DNA from: an uncultured Ruminococcus sp. | GTDB taxonomy: Bacteria > Bacillota > Clostridia > Oscillospirales > Ruminococcaceae | Reading direction: 5' to 3' | Assembly: GCA_937894495.1 (NCBI GenBank) | Contig: CALCRR010000131.1 | Coordinates: 1-38,514 of the forward strand | Length of the DNA stretch: 38,514 nt | Part shown: in pieces, positions 16,949 through 23,639 of the stretch | Position numbering within the stretch: position 1 is the stretch's first letter | How the letters are laid out: each line of letters begins with the position of its first letter | Made by a program: the position numbers and the translations under genes | The notes under the pieces: model-generated | What the model was told of the DNA's origin: nothing | The model's database searches: none | Seen by the model: only the letters and a program-made list of their open reading frames with translations

Positions 16949-17292
16949 TCGTTTTCACTCCTCTTCTGATATTTAGTACACCAAATACGCCTATCCATAT
17001 CGCAATCACATTCGCCGCCGTTATCGTACCACAAAGCGCATTGATAGCAGTAACCCTCAAGCCACCAGTCAAATACATGATCATAAGTGAAAAAATCATC
17101 GCCGGGATCGTCACTAAAAAAGTCTTGCAGGGTCATATAGCAGTCTATATGATAGCGTCTTTCAAAGAATGTTCCCTCAAATTTACCGCTTTCGTATTCG
17201 TACTTTTCGCCTATCTGTATTTTCCGTTCGCAGGCCTCGCAGGTATGCTCTTTTCTTGCAACGTGATACCTGCTATTGAAAAACTCCATCAT
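16945..17292 (-). CDS. Treble-clef zinc-binding phage protein (115 aa)
   Basis: Cysteine-rich protein beginning MMEFFNSRYHVARKEHTCEACERKIQIGEKYEY. CEAC, a later HIDCY, and YCYQC with CDCD give two likely zinc sites. The N-terminal half resembles the treble-clef domain of other small phage proteins that read ARKEHxCexC. The true start is one of two ATGs at 17292/17289 after GGAGGTGG; the earlier one overlaps the upstream stop (ATGA). Function unknown; nucleic-acid contact is plausible. Confidence 0.65.
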   Translation of the reverse strand: MMEFFNSRYHVARKEHTCEACERKIQIGEKYEYESGKFEGTFFERRYHIDCYMTLQDFFSDDPGDDFFTYDHVFDWWLEGYCYQCALWYDNGGECDCDMDRRIWCTKYQKRSENE

Positions 17293-17528
17293 ATACAACC
17301 ACCTCCACGCTTTAGCCTGTGCCTCCGAATTTGGATAGCTCTCACACTATGCCCGATTTTCTCAGATAGCTCATGATCTGTCATACTATGCTCAAGTACA
17401 AGCTGATCCTGTTCCGCTGTCCATGCTGACGGGGGATAAACGGCGGTTTTCTCATAGTACCGCCGCCTATGCCGTCTGCAAGTCTCGCGCCATTTGTTGA
17501 GGTCTTTGTACTGTGATTTTCTGTTCAC
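17289..17528 (-). CDS. Small Myb/HTH-like DNA-binding protein (79 aa)
   Basis: Very basic 79-residue protein. Residues ~37-75 (SAWTAEQDQLVLEHS, then DHELSEKIGHSVRAIQIRRHRL) form a three-helix homeodomain/Myb-like unit with a leading Trp, as found in small phage regulators. The N-terminal RRHRRRYYEK is a basic arm. It starts at a GTG (17528) inside the previous stop (GTGA), 7 bp after GGAGGTAG. A regulatory role late in the early operon is inferred. Confidence 0.65.
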   Translation of the reverse strand: MNRKSQYKDLNKWRETCRRHRRRYYEKTAVYPPSAWTAEQDQLVLEHSMTDHELSEKIGHSVRAIQIRRHRLKRGGGCI

Positions 17529-17827
17529 GCAAATCTACCTCCCGGCGGCGTTATCCATTTCAAAGCCTGTCCGCAGTTATAACAAAATCGGGGCTTTTCA
17601 TAGCGCTCTATGCTCTTTTGACAGTTAGGACAGGCGGGGTATATTCCACCGTTTGGGCTTGATATATGAGTAGGAAATTCCGGCTCAAGTTTCTTTTCAA
17701 GCTGATTGAGCTTTATGTATTCAAGAAATTCCATAGCCAGCTCCGGCGCTGTGTAGCCGCCCGCAAGCTGCGCTAACATTCTTTCTGCGATAGCATCATC
17801 TGTGAGCTTTTTATCAAGTATCTCCAT
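17525..17827 (-). CDS. Zinc-ribbon phage protein (100 aa)
   Basis: The N-terminal 50 residues are helical and acidic (MEILDKKLTDDAIAERMLAQL). The C-terminal half holds YPACPNCQKSIERYEKPRFCYNCGQALKW, a classical four-cysteine zinc ribbon (CxxC...CxxC). The start at 17827 has GGAGGG and overlaps the upstream gene by 14 bp. This layout is common among small phage proteins next to Cys-rich genes. The role is unknown, possibly an adaptor for host RNA polymerase or another protein. Confidence 0.7.
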   Translation of the reverse strand: MEILDKKLTDDAIAERMLAQLAGGYTAPELAMEFLEYIKLNQLEKKLEPEFPTHISSPNGGIYPACPNCQKSIERYEKPRFCYNCGQALKWITPPGGRFA

Positions 17828-18032
17828 GTGATTCCCTCCGTTGCCTTACTGATATTATGTTATCGGGCGTTTGATAGCTCTCAAGCCCTTTAGCCTCTAA
17901 TAACCTTGCAGCTCTGTCATAGTCATTCTGGAATTGTGATGCTGTCTTGAAAAATTTACAGCCCTCACAATGCTTTGCGCCGCTGAGAACACCACAAGCC
18001 GCACCTCTATCAAAGCAGCATACACCCTCCAT
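17814..18032 (-). CDS. Small cysteine-rich phage protein (72 aa)
   Basis: Begins MEGVCCFDRGAACGVLSGAKHCEGCKFFKT, five cysteines in 25 residues that suit a metal site. A helical, charged part follows (DYDRAARLLEAKGLESY), then a basic end. The ATG at 18032 has AGAGGT. It sits between the 158-aa unknown gene (4-bp gap) and the zinc-ribbon gene. Cysteine-rich openings of this type recur in phage small-gene clusters; no function is assigned. Confidence 0.6.
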   Translation of the reverse strand: MEGVCCFDRGAACGVLSGAKHCEGCKFFKTASQFQNDYDRAARLLEAKGLESYQTPDNIISVRQRRESHGDT

Positions 18033-18036
18033 ACTA

Positions 18037-18513
18037 TTACCTCTTAGGCTTTTGCCGTACTGTTATACCAAGCACCTCATATGTCTTACAATCATAAGCG
18101 AATACCAGCTTACCGCCTTTGAAATCAAAGTAGTTGTACATAACATTCTTGTAGTTCTTGAAATAACCTAAGAATTTATTATTTATCCATATTTCAAAAT
18201 CATTTTCGGGATCATACAGCTTTCTATACTGTGTGCTTTTGCCCTGTTGCAGTATCTCCGATGTTACGTTAATGCTATGCCCGCCGGGTATTGAAGCATT
18301 AAACATATCAACTAATGATGTCATTTCCTTTAGCTTGCTTGTATCAAGCACAAACAGGCTCTTAGGTATGCAAAAGCAGCTTTGACCCGTAGGCTCTGCA
18401 AGAATAACTATGTTGTTTTCCGTATCTTCCTGATACCCTATGTTGATTTGCTTTTTGATAATAGCTTTCATAACTTCCTGCTGGACTATCAGCATATAGT
18501 TATAATAATTCAT
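18037..18513 (-). CDS. Hypothetical protein (158 aa)
   Basis: Soluble alpha/beta protein starting MNYYNYMLIVQQEVMKAIIKKQINIGYQ. The middle (IVILAEPTGQSCFCIPKSLFVLD) and the repeated aromatic C-terminus (FLGYFKNYKNVMYNYFDFKGG) suggest a compact fold. The ATG at 18513 has a perfect AAAGGAGG site, and a copy of GGCTACAC lies just upstream in the 30-bp gap. It is not recognised; it could be an anti-host or inhibitor protein, but nothing in the sequence proves it. Confidence 0.6.
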   Translation of the reverse strand: MNYYNYMLIVQQEVMKAIIKKQINIGYQEDTENNIVILAEPTGQSCFCIPKSLFVLDTSKLKEMTSLVDMFNASIPGGHSINVTSEILQQGKSTQYRKLYDPENDFEIWINNKFLGYFKNYKNVMYNYFDFKGGKLVFAYDCKTYEVLGITVRQKPKR

Positions 18514-18543
18514 ATGTTTTCCTCCTTTGCTGTGTGTAGCCGT

Positions 18544-18882
18544 TTATGCGCCCTTCCGTTTTCTGTAACGCTCAATATACTTGCTTATGTCTATTAAAAG
18601 GGCTTTTTTCTTAGGCTTGTCCACTTTGCTGTGTGTTCTGACATATTCGGTATATTCAGCGGACTGTTTTGCTAAGTTGTGCCTTGACCTCTTGAGCTGC
18701 TTTTCAAGGCGGTCAACCTTTATGTCATAATAGAGTATAGTAGCCTGTACCGCCGTATCAAACAGGAAGATGTACCACCCTATATTGCTACCCGCAAACT
18801 CAAAGAACAGCCCCACATACATAAAAGCCTCCCACGTGAATACGAATATAGCCGCCTTAGTAATGTCACTTAATTTTTTCAT
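18544..18882 (-). CDS. Membrane protein with cytoplasmic coiled coil (112 aa)
   Basis: Starts MKKLSDITKAAIFVFTWEAFMY, giving two adjacent membrane helices (residues ~10-30 and ~36-52). A strongly basic helical tail follows (DRLEKQLKRSRHNLAKQ; ISKYIERYRKRKGA), likely cytoplasmic. The ATG at 18882 is inside the peptidase stop (ATGA), which decides it over a start seven codons earlier. Possibly a membrane anchor; the family is unknown. Confidence 0.65.
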   Translation of the reverse strand: MKKLSDITKAAIFVFTWEAFMYVGLFFEFAGSNIGWYIFLFDTAVQATILYYDIKVDRLEKQLKRSRHNLAKQSAEYTEYVRTHSKVDKPKKKALLIDISKYIERYRKRKGA

Positions 18883-19223
18883 AATGCGCCTGCCTCCCTC
18901 CACGCTTTGTAGATCTTAGGTCCCTGTATTGCAAACCAATCTGTCATTTCTTCGTTTGTGGCCCATACATTACTGGAGCTTGAATTATCCCATAAGCCAC
19001 TTTCGTAGAAAAATGCGTGTAATATTTCGTGCCTCAGTATTTCTTTCACCATAGAATCAAAGATTGATTTTTTAGGCGGCATTGATGACCAATCTTTACG
19101 AATGACTATAAGACGGTCATAAACTTCACAATAGCCGCCGAGATCCTTTAACAGCGGATCATTTTTTTCCTCGCGCTGCTCGATTCGGTATGAAGTACCG
19201 AGAACATTAACCGACTCTTTCAT
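18879..19223 (-). CDS. Small zinc metallopeptidase-like protein (114 aa)
   Basis: Contains the zincin motif HEILH at ~residues 65-69 in MVKEILRHEILHAFFYESGL, where two His and the Glu would bind zinc and activate water. Downstream NEEMTDWFAIQGPKIYKAW may supply the third ligand. This compact HExxH protein is frequent in Firmicute phage early operons; substrates are unknown. The ATG at 19223 overlaps the stop of the 40-aa membrane protein. Confidence 0.75.
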   Translation of the reverse strand: MKESVNVLGTSYRIEQREEKNDPLLKDLGGYCEVYDRLIVIRKDWSSMPPKKSIFDSMVKEILRHEILHAFFYESGLWDNSSSSNVWATNEEMTDWFAIQGPKIYKAWREAGAL

Positions 19224-19342
19224 TCGTCATCCTCCCATTCGTGCATCATCTGCTCCCAGTCCTCCGGCTTTACTGAGGCTATGCTATGCGCCCATGCAAC
19301 GCCTACAAGTACCGATATACCTATAACGATTATGTATGCCAT
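19220..19342 (-). CDS. Single-pass small membrane protein (40 aa)
   Basis: Found by reading the gap between two longer genes. The ATG at 19342 has AGAGGTG upstream. It encodes MAYIIVIGISVLVGVAWAHS, one membrane helix, followed by a short acidic tail ending EWEDDE. The stop overlaps the peptidase start (ATGA), good evidence for a translated gene. Function unknown. Confidence 0.65.
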   Translation of the reverse strand: MAYIIVIGISVLVGVAWAHSIASVKPEDWEQMMHEWEDDE

Positions 19343-19348
19343 GATAGT

Positions 19349-19724
19349 TTACACCTCTGTTTCTTTGAATAATGGGCATTTTCTTACTAAATAGCTGTCT
19401 GCAAGCATACGCTCATTCCAAACGTATTCAAGCTCTCCTGTAGTTTTGTTGCTTGCATAGCTGCCGCCCGCGTCGATCATCTCTTGTGTAGGCTCAAACC
19501 CGATACCCACCTGCTCATGATGTGTCTTGAATCCTGCATTTACTTTTTCTTTGTCCGCTGTCCAACCCGGCACCGGTTTTAGCTTTCTGCTCCACTCGCA
19601 GCCTCTACCGTTTTTTTTTGTCGGGCACAGCGTTCTGGCATATCCAGCATAACGTGTCCACACCTGCAATAATACGCTTTTTAATTTTCTCATGCTCTTT
19701 CTGCCGCCGTTCTAAGTCAGTCAT
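19349..19724 (-). pseudogene. Cysteine-rich phage protein broken at an A9 run
   Basis: Natural start at 19724 (GAGGTGAT site) gives MTDLERRQKEHEKIKKR and then CWICQNAVPDK, but the frame stops 3 codons after a run of nine A (19611-19619). The other frame continues with NGRGCEWSRKLKPVPGW and ends SYLVRKCPLFKETEV at 19349. Together they reproduce a known small phage protein with CWxCQNA, RGCxWS and a terminal CP. One base less in the run would restore a ~124-residue protein. It may be a true mutation, transcript slippage on A9, or a sequencing error. Confidence 0.7.
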
Positions 19725-19733
19725 GTTATCACC

Positions 19734-20339
19734 TCAATTCATCCAACGTATGATCGTGTCACCTTTATACCCTTTTTCCCATATAAACCACGCATAACAG
19801 ATAGCATTTGATTTTGCATATCTCTCAAAATCGCCGTTCATAGCGCATTTGAGCCGCCCGGTGCTTACATAGATCACTTTAGGCGGCTGACTATCAAATA
19901 GCTTTCGCCTCGCTTTGCCCTCAAGGAATTGTATCTTGAGAAACATAGCAACCTTGCGTCCGTTCTCCAGTATTTCAAGAGCGTGTTCAACAAATTCCTG
20001 TGCCTTTGAATACGGTGGATTTGTCACTATATCGAAGCCCGGCACGGGGGGGGCTTTGGCGCTTAAAAAGTCTGTCACATATCCATATCCTCTATCTATA
20101 AGATCAGTTGCATATACCTTGTGACCTGCTTTTTCAAACTCCTTTGCCAAATGCCCCTCACCACAAGCGCACTCCCAGATAAGCGGCGAAAGATCTTCAA
20201 GCTCCATTAGTAGTGTAGCCGCTTTCGGCTCTGTCGCATAATAATCATTTGTTTCTCGCTCATTCTGTGCATAATTCCTCGCACCAAGAATAGCGTGTGC
20301 TGATCTGCTGTTGCCTGTCCAGTCCTTATTACTATTCAT
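19734..20339 (-). CDS. DNA N6-adenine methyltransferase (201 aa)
   Basis: Transfers a methyl group from S-adenosylmethionine to adenine in DNA. SAM-binding motif I is seen as IWECACGEGHLAKEFEKAGH (~54-73) and catalytic motif IV as IVTNPPYSKA (NPPY, ~107-116). The N-terminal YYATEPKAATLLMELE is typical of phage Dam-like enzymes. No target-recognition domain of note; length is normal for the compact phage type. The start overlaps a 36-residue membrane protein by 8 bp. Probably protects phage DNA from host restriction, together with the C5 enzyme upstream. Confidence 0.9.
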   Translation of the reverse strand: MNSNKDWTGNSRSAHAILGARNYAQNERETNDYYATEPKAATLLMELEDLSPLIWECACGEGHLAKEFEKAGHKVYATDLIDRGYGYVTDFLSAKAPPVPGFDIVTNPPYSKAQEFVEHALEILENGRKVAMFLKIQFLEGKARRKLFDSQPPKVIYVSTGRLKCAMNGDFERYAKSNAICYAWFIWEKGYKGDTIIRWMN

Positions 20340-20442
20340 CTTTATGATCCTCGTTTCCTGCTGCTATTGCAAGAATGGAAACAATAAAGCCAAATATCCC
20401 ACCGACCATAAGGCCAAAGATAAAGCCTATAATACCATCCAT
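20332..20442 (-). CDS. DUF3789-like small membrane protein (36 aa)
   Basis: Short frame in the gap between the HNH and adenine methyltransferase genes. It encodes MDGIIGFIFGLMVGGIFGF plus IVSILAIAAG and an acidic tail NEDHKDE. One glycine-rich membrane helix then charged residues is the layout of DUF3789 phage proteins. GGAGGAG lies 11 bp upstream and the stop overlaps the next start. The role is unknown. Confidence 0.6.
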   Translation of the reverse strand: MDGIIGFIFGLMVGGIFGFIVSILAIAAGNEDHKDE

Positions 20443-20449
20443 AACTGCA

Positions 20450-20986
20450 TCACTCCTCCGTTGTTTTGAATTGATAACCTCTACAGCCCTTAACCGCACC
20501 TTTGCAACACATTGATACCCTGCTTATACTAACTCCCGTATATTCTGCTGCCGCTTTTTGAGACGGAAAAGAGCCAATACAAACCCCATTTTTATAAACT
20601 AATGTAACCCGTCTGCCAAAATTTCTTTTAGCGCCCATAGCCCTATAATCTGTTTTTGCATAAACGGCAGACAAATTTTTTGCTGTGAGCGGATCGTGTA
20701 TCTGCTCTTTATGTGTAGCCCATTCAAGGTTACAAACTCTGTTATCCGATCTGTTACCGTTAATGTGATTTACTGTTGGTTTATTGTGAGGATTTTCTAT
20801 AAACGCCATAGCGACTAATCTATGGGCTTTTACGGTTTTTCTGATGGTGTTTTCAGATAGAACAAAGTATAAGTACCCATCTTTAGTTTTTGAGGGCTTT
20901 AGCGTTTTTCCAGTAACCTTACTAACTACTGAGCCGTTATCGGATATGCTATACCTTGCGGGAAAAACAGGAGAATCGACTATCAT
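20450..20986 (-). CDS. HNH homing endonuclease (178 aa)
   Basis: Free-standing homing nuclease of the I-HmuI/SPO1 type. Residues ~11-30 are a NUMOD4-like start (YSISDNGSVVSKVTGKTL). The HNH core is AHRLVAMAFIENP then TVNHINGNRSDNRVCNLEWAT (His 55, His 74, Asn 87 region). The C-terminal VTLVYKNGVCIGSFPSQKAAAEYTGVS is a NUMOD1-type DNA-binding repeat. Its ATG directly follows the TAA of the C5-methyltransferase C-terminal frame and uses GGAGGTGA inside that gene's last codons. It may have invaded next to the methyltransferase. Confidence 0.9.
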   Translation of the reverse strand: MIVDSPVFPARYSISDNGSVVSKVTGKTLKPSKTKDGYLYFVLSENTIRKTVKAHRLVAMAFIENPHNKPTVNHINGNRSDNRVCNLEWATHKEQIHDPLTAKNLSAVYAKTDYRAMGAKRNFGRRVTLVYKNGVCIGSFPSQKAAAEYTGVSISRVSMCCKGAVKGCRGYQFKTTEE

Positions 20987-21490
20987 TTAATCACCTCCGA
21001 ATCTTACTTTTGCTACTGCAACACAAAAATCTTCAATCTCGCTCGACCATAAACAAGAATCTTTACCGTTAAGTGTTTCCCATATCAAAGGAAATCCCGA
21101 AATACCATCAAACAGACTTGCCATAGTAAGATCAGACCCACAAGCGATAGATAACTTTTGCAGCACATAAAACCAGTTAGGGAGCGAAATGCTGTTGCCT
21201 AAAGCCTTATAACGCGCGCTGTCAGTACACTTACGCACCTTGCCTCTGCTATCCGTCCATTCGCCTATATCCGTCCAACCGTCTGGAAAACCTTGCAGGC
21301 GCTCACACTCAAGTGGTGTTAAGCGGCGTACAATATACCGCTGTTGCTGTTCATCGTAAACAAGTGTCTGTGGATCTTTATAATCACGAGCCTCAAGTGT
21401 ATATGCCGTTCCCTTATCATCCACATTGATAAATGATCCTGTAGTCATTATGTAAAGCCCCCCCACGTTATTACTCTGTTTTACTTTCAA
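20987..21490 (-). CDS. C5-cytosine methyltransferase, C-terminal part (permuted; carries motif I)
   Basis: Continues the methyltransferase encoded at 21487-22785. It holds YIVRRLTPLECERLQGFPDGW (motif IX region) and ARYKALGNSISLP (motif X), and then, after these, LTMASLFDGISGFPLIWE...WSSEIEDFCVAVAKVRF, the SAM-binding motif I and II that normally open the enzyme. The protein is therefore circularly permuted, as in M.BssHII. The frame opens at a TTG (21490) overlapping the previous stop (TTGA); an internal ATG at 21448 is an alternative. Fewer bases in two short runs would join both frames. Confidence 0.85.
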   Translation of the reverse strand: MKVKQSNNVGGLYIMTTGSFINVDDKGTAYTLEARDYKDPQTLVYDEQQQRYIVRRLTPLECERLQGFPDGWTDIGEWTDSRGKVRKCTDSARYKALGNSISLPNWFYVLQKLSIACGSDLTMASLFDGISGFPLIWETLNGKDSCLWSSEIEDFCVAVAKVRFGGD

Positions 21491-22785
21491 CTATCAGTAC
21501 CTCCGATTCCCCCCCCATAACTACCGCCAGAATTTTTTAATGTACTGGAGGTGTCATTCGGGGTATATTTGTCGTAGGCATCTTGAGAATAGCACTCTAG
21601 CACCATAGGCGTATTATTACCGCCTGTTCCCATTTGACCGGATAGCGTTTGTACAACGTTGTTTTCAGATAGCTTTACTCTGCTATCTTGAGGATGATTA
21701 TCAAGGGCTATTACTACTGTCGCATCGGCTTGTCCGGCTGATAGTGTCGGGCTTATGCCCTCCTCAAATCCTATGCCGTGTGCTTTTGCTCCTTGAAGGC
21801 TCTTAAAGCCATATGATACAGCGGGTATGTTGCCGTGCATTTCTGCTCTAAGGGTGGGCGCTACTGTTGCATCATCGGTCCCACTAATTGATGAGCCGCC
21901 TTGATCGTTCAACAAAGATACTACTGCGGGACGGTCAACTGTGTTTAGTGTATAGCTGACATCTTCTGTCCAGCCCTTGCCGTTACAACCTGCGGTATCG
22001 GCTCTGTCAATACAGTTGCCCTGAATACAGTATGTCTGCTCCTGTGTAGCCATCTGCTCACCGACAGGCTGAAATAATGTTTGATCTTGAAACGTTGATA
22101 GCGTTGCACTTTGGTCTGTCTGTATCAATGCACCTCTGCCGCCGCTGCCCTGTGTACCACACCTTACTTTAAGGGTTAGGGGAGGGGGCTTACGGACTCC
22201 CAATACTCTATCATCTGGTATAATGCCGCTTTCAAAACAGGTGGTAGTGGCTTTCCACGCCGTTCTGCCCTGTTCAAAATACCCTGACACGCTTTCGCGC
22301 TCAAATAGTATTTCGGGTGCGGACATTCCTCCAAAATCTGCGATAAGTGCGATTCTACGTCTGCGCTGGGGTACTCCCCAAAACTGGGCGTCAAATACTC
22401 GCCAAGCAACGCTCCATTTTCCTCCCACTCCATCACCTGTGAGGCATCCTGCTGTAGGCCAACCATTTTTAGGCATAGGAACAGCGGGGGCTTTCGGCTC
22501 TGCGATCCTGACCGTTTCTGTGAGGACTGCGGCAAAGTCTGCGCCTTTGTTTGAGCTGAATGCTCCGGGGACGTTTTCCCACACCATAAATCTGGGCTTT
22601 CCATATTTGGCTCTCATCTCCTTTACAATTCTTATCTGATCCATAAACAGTACCGATCTTTCGCCGTTAAAGCCCTTTTGACCGCCTGCAACGGATAAAT
22701 CTTGACAGGGGCTGCCGCCTATTACAACGTTGACAGGCGGGACCTCAGCACCGTTTATTTTTGTAATGTCACCTAAATGTTTCAT
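21487..22785 (-). CDS. C5-cytosine methyltransferase, N-terminal part (permuted; catalytic PCQ)
   Basis: Methylates cytosine at C5. The ATG at 22785 overlaps the upstream stop (ATGA); the product opens MKHLGDITKINGAEVPP, with no motif I. Motif IV is GGSPCQDLSVAG (catalytic Cys), motif VI MVWENVPGAFSSN and motif VIII FWGVPQRRRRIALIADF. The long variable middle is full of xTL repeats (SATLSTF, SYTLNTV, APTLRA, SPTLSAG, QTLSGQ), the target-recognition region. It ends shortly after a run of eight G. Motif I is in the next frame, so the halves must join or assemble, as in split M.AquI. Confidence 0.9.
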   Translation of the reverse strand: MKHLGDITKINGAEVPPVNVVIGGSPCQDLSVAGGQKGFNGERSVLFMDQIRIVKEMRAKYGKPRFMVWENVPGAFSSNKGADFAAVLTETVRIAEPKAPAVPMPKNGWPTAGCLTGDGVGGKWSVAWRVFDAQFWGVPQRRRRIALIADFGGMSAPEILFERESVSGYFEQGRTAWKATTTCFESGIIPDDRVLGVRKPPPLTLKVRCGTQGSGGRGALIQTDQSATLSTFQDQTLFQPVGEQMATQEQTYCIQGNCIDRADTAGCNGKGWTEDVSYTLNTVDRPAVVSLLNDQGGSSISGTDDATVAPTLRAEMHGNIPAVSYGFKSLQGAKAHGIGFEEGISPTLSAGQADATVVIALDNHPQDSRVKLSENNVVQTLSGQMGTGGNNTPMVLECYSQDAYDKYTPNDTSSTLKNSGGSYGGGIGGTDS

Positions 22786-23396
22786 AGCGTTATCAACTCC
22801 GAATATGGTAACTCTTCTATCCAGCGGCAAAAATCGTGCCACTCGTCCAGTTTGTGATTTCTGCGGCTGTGATAGATGTCTCTAAGGACAGCATAGTTGA
22901 GCTGTAGTGTAGCCCTCTGGTTATAGCTGCTCGGCAAGAGCTGAATAAGCTGCCACCAATAGGCTTTATCCTTTGTTGTGAGAAATAGAGAACGATAATC
23001 ATTAAGCGTTCTTATATTCATGCGAATTACGCTGATAGAATTACTTGTTAAATGCTCATGTGAAAAATCGTCAAGCTCAAACTCTTTAGCCGATATCTTG
23101 TGCATTGTTGAACAACTATTGCGGACCGTACCGACCTTGTATGTATCAGCCTCTTTCCACCAATAGAGGGGTGCTGTCACATCAACGGTAACATTTATCA
23201 TACGCATGAATTTAGAATGATCTGTGCCTGTCTGTACAAGCTGTTTCATAAGTCTGGCATCTTCAAGTCCTATGTCTATCACAAGACCCATATCTGTAAA
23301 TCTACTATCAGACTTATCCCAACTGTTCATAGGGTTACGCATACCCCGTATAGCGGCTTTCCAGCCGCTAATATCTATGTTCTCGATCTTTATCAT
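22782..23396 (-). CDS. Conserved phage protein, possibly ThyX-like (204 aa)
   Basis: Soluble protein beginning MIKIENIDISGWKAAIRGMRNP. Distinctive blocks: HSKFMRMINVTVDVTAPLYW, WKEADTYKVGTVRNSCSTMH, LLPSSYNQRATLQLNY and NHKLDEWHDFCRWIEELP. I recognise this as a widespread Firmicute phage family near DNA methyltransferases. The alternation of Arg-rich and aromatic blocks recalls flavin-dependent thymidylate synthase, but the canonical RHRxxS motif is not present, so an enzyme claim is weak. The ATG at 23396 lies 5 bp after the previous stop and has AAAGGGTGA; the stop overlaps the methyltransferase start. Confidence 0.65.
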   Translation of the reverse strand: MIKIENIDISGWKAAIRGMRNPMNSWDKSDSRFTDMGLVIDIGLEDARLMKQLVQTGTDHSKFMRMINVTVDVTAPLYWWKEADTYKVGTVRNSCSTMHKISAKEFELDDFSHEHLTSNSISVIRMNIRTLNDYRSLFLTTKDKAYWWQLIQLLPSSYNQRATLQLNYAVLRDIYHSRRNHKLDEWHDFCRWIEELPYSELITL

Positions 23397-23401
23397 ATAT
23401 T

Positions 23402-23626
23402 TCACCCTTTCCTCTGACTGTACCACTCATCAAACTCTTTTAATTCTTCTTCTGTTGGTTCGTCCTCTGGTCTGCCCTTATCGTAGCCCAAAGTACACCC
23501 GGATTTAAAACTGCATCTCTGTGTGTCCTCATAGGTTTCAACCCAATCGGGATATTTTATGTAGCCGTATTGACACCCCTGACAGTATTTCATCACCGGG
23601 TCAATGCAGCGTGCAGGCTTATCCAT
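23402..23626 (-). CDS. Small cysteine-containing phage protein (74 aa)
   Basis: Opens MDKPARCIDPVMKYCQGCQYGYIKYPDW, with further Cys in RCSFKSGCTLGYD, followed by an acidic helical end (PTEEELKEFDEWY). The four to five Cys could bind one zinc. The ATG at 23626 has CGGAGGT and lies 13 bp after the polymerase stop. Small Cys proteins in this position are common in these phages; function unknown. Confidence 0.6.
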   Translation of the reverse strand: MDKPARCIDPVMKYCQGCQYGYIKYPDWVETYEDTQRCSFKSGCTLGYDKGRPEDEPTEEELKEFDEWYSQRKG

Positions 23627-23639
23627 TTTTATACCTCCG

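Noticed and set aside
21487..21530. Programmed -1 frameshift at the G8 run joining the methyltransferase halves
   Set aside because: Slipping -1 on the run leads at once to TGA TAG before the second frame, so it cannot by itself produce the joined protein.
22782..23396. Confident thymidylate synthase ThyX
   Set aside because: The flavin/substrate motif RHRxxS is not present; only general resemblance remains.
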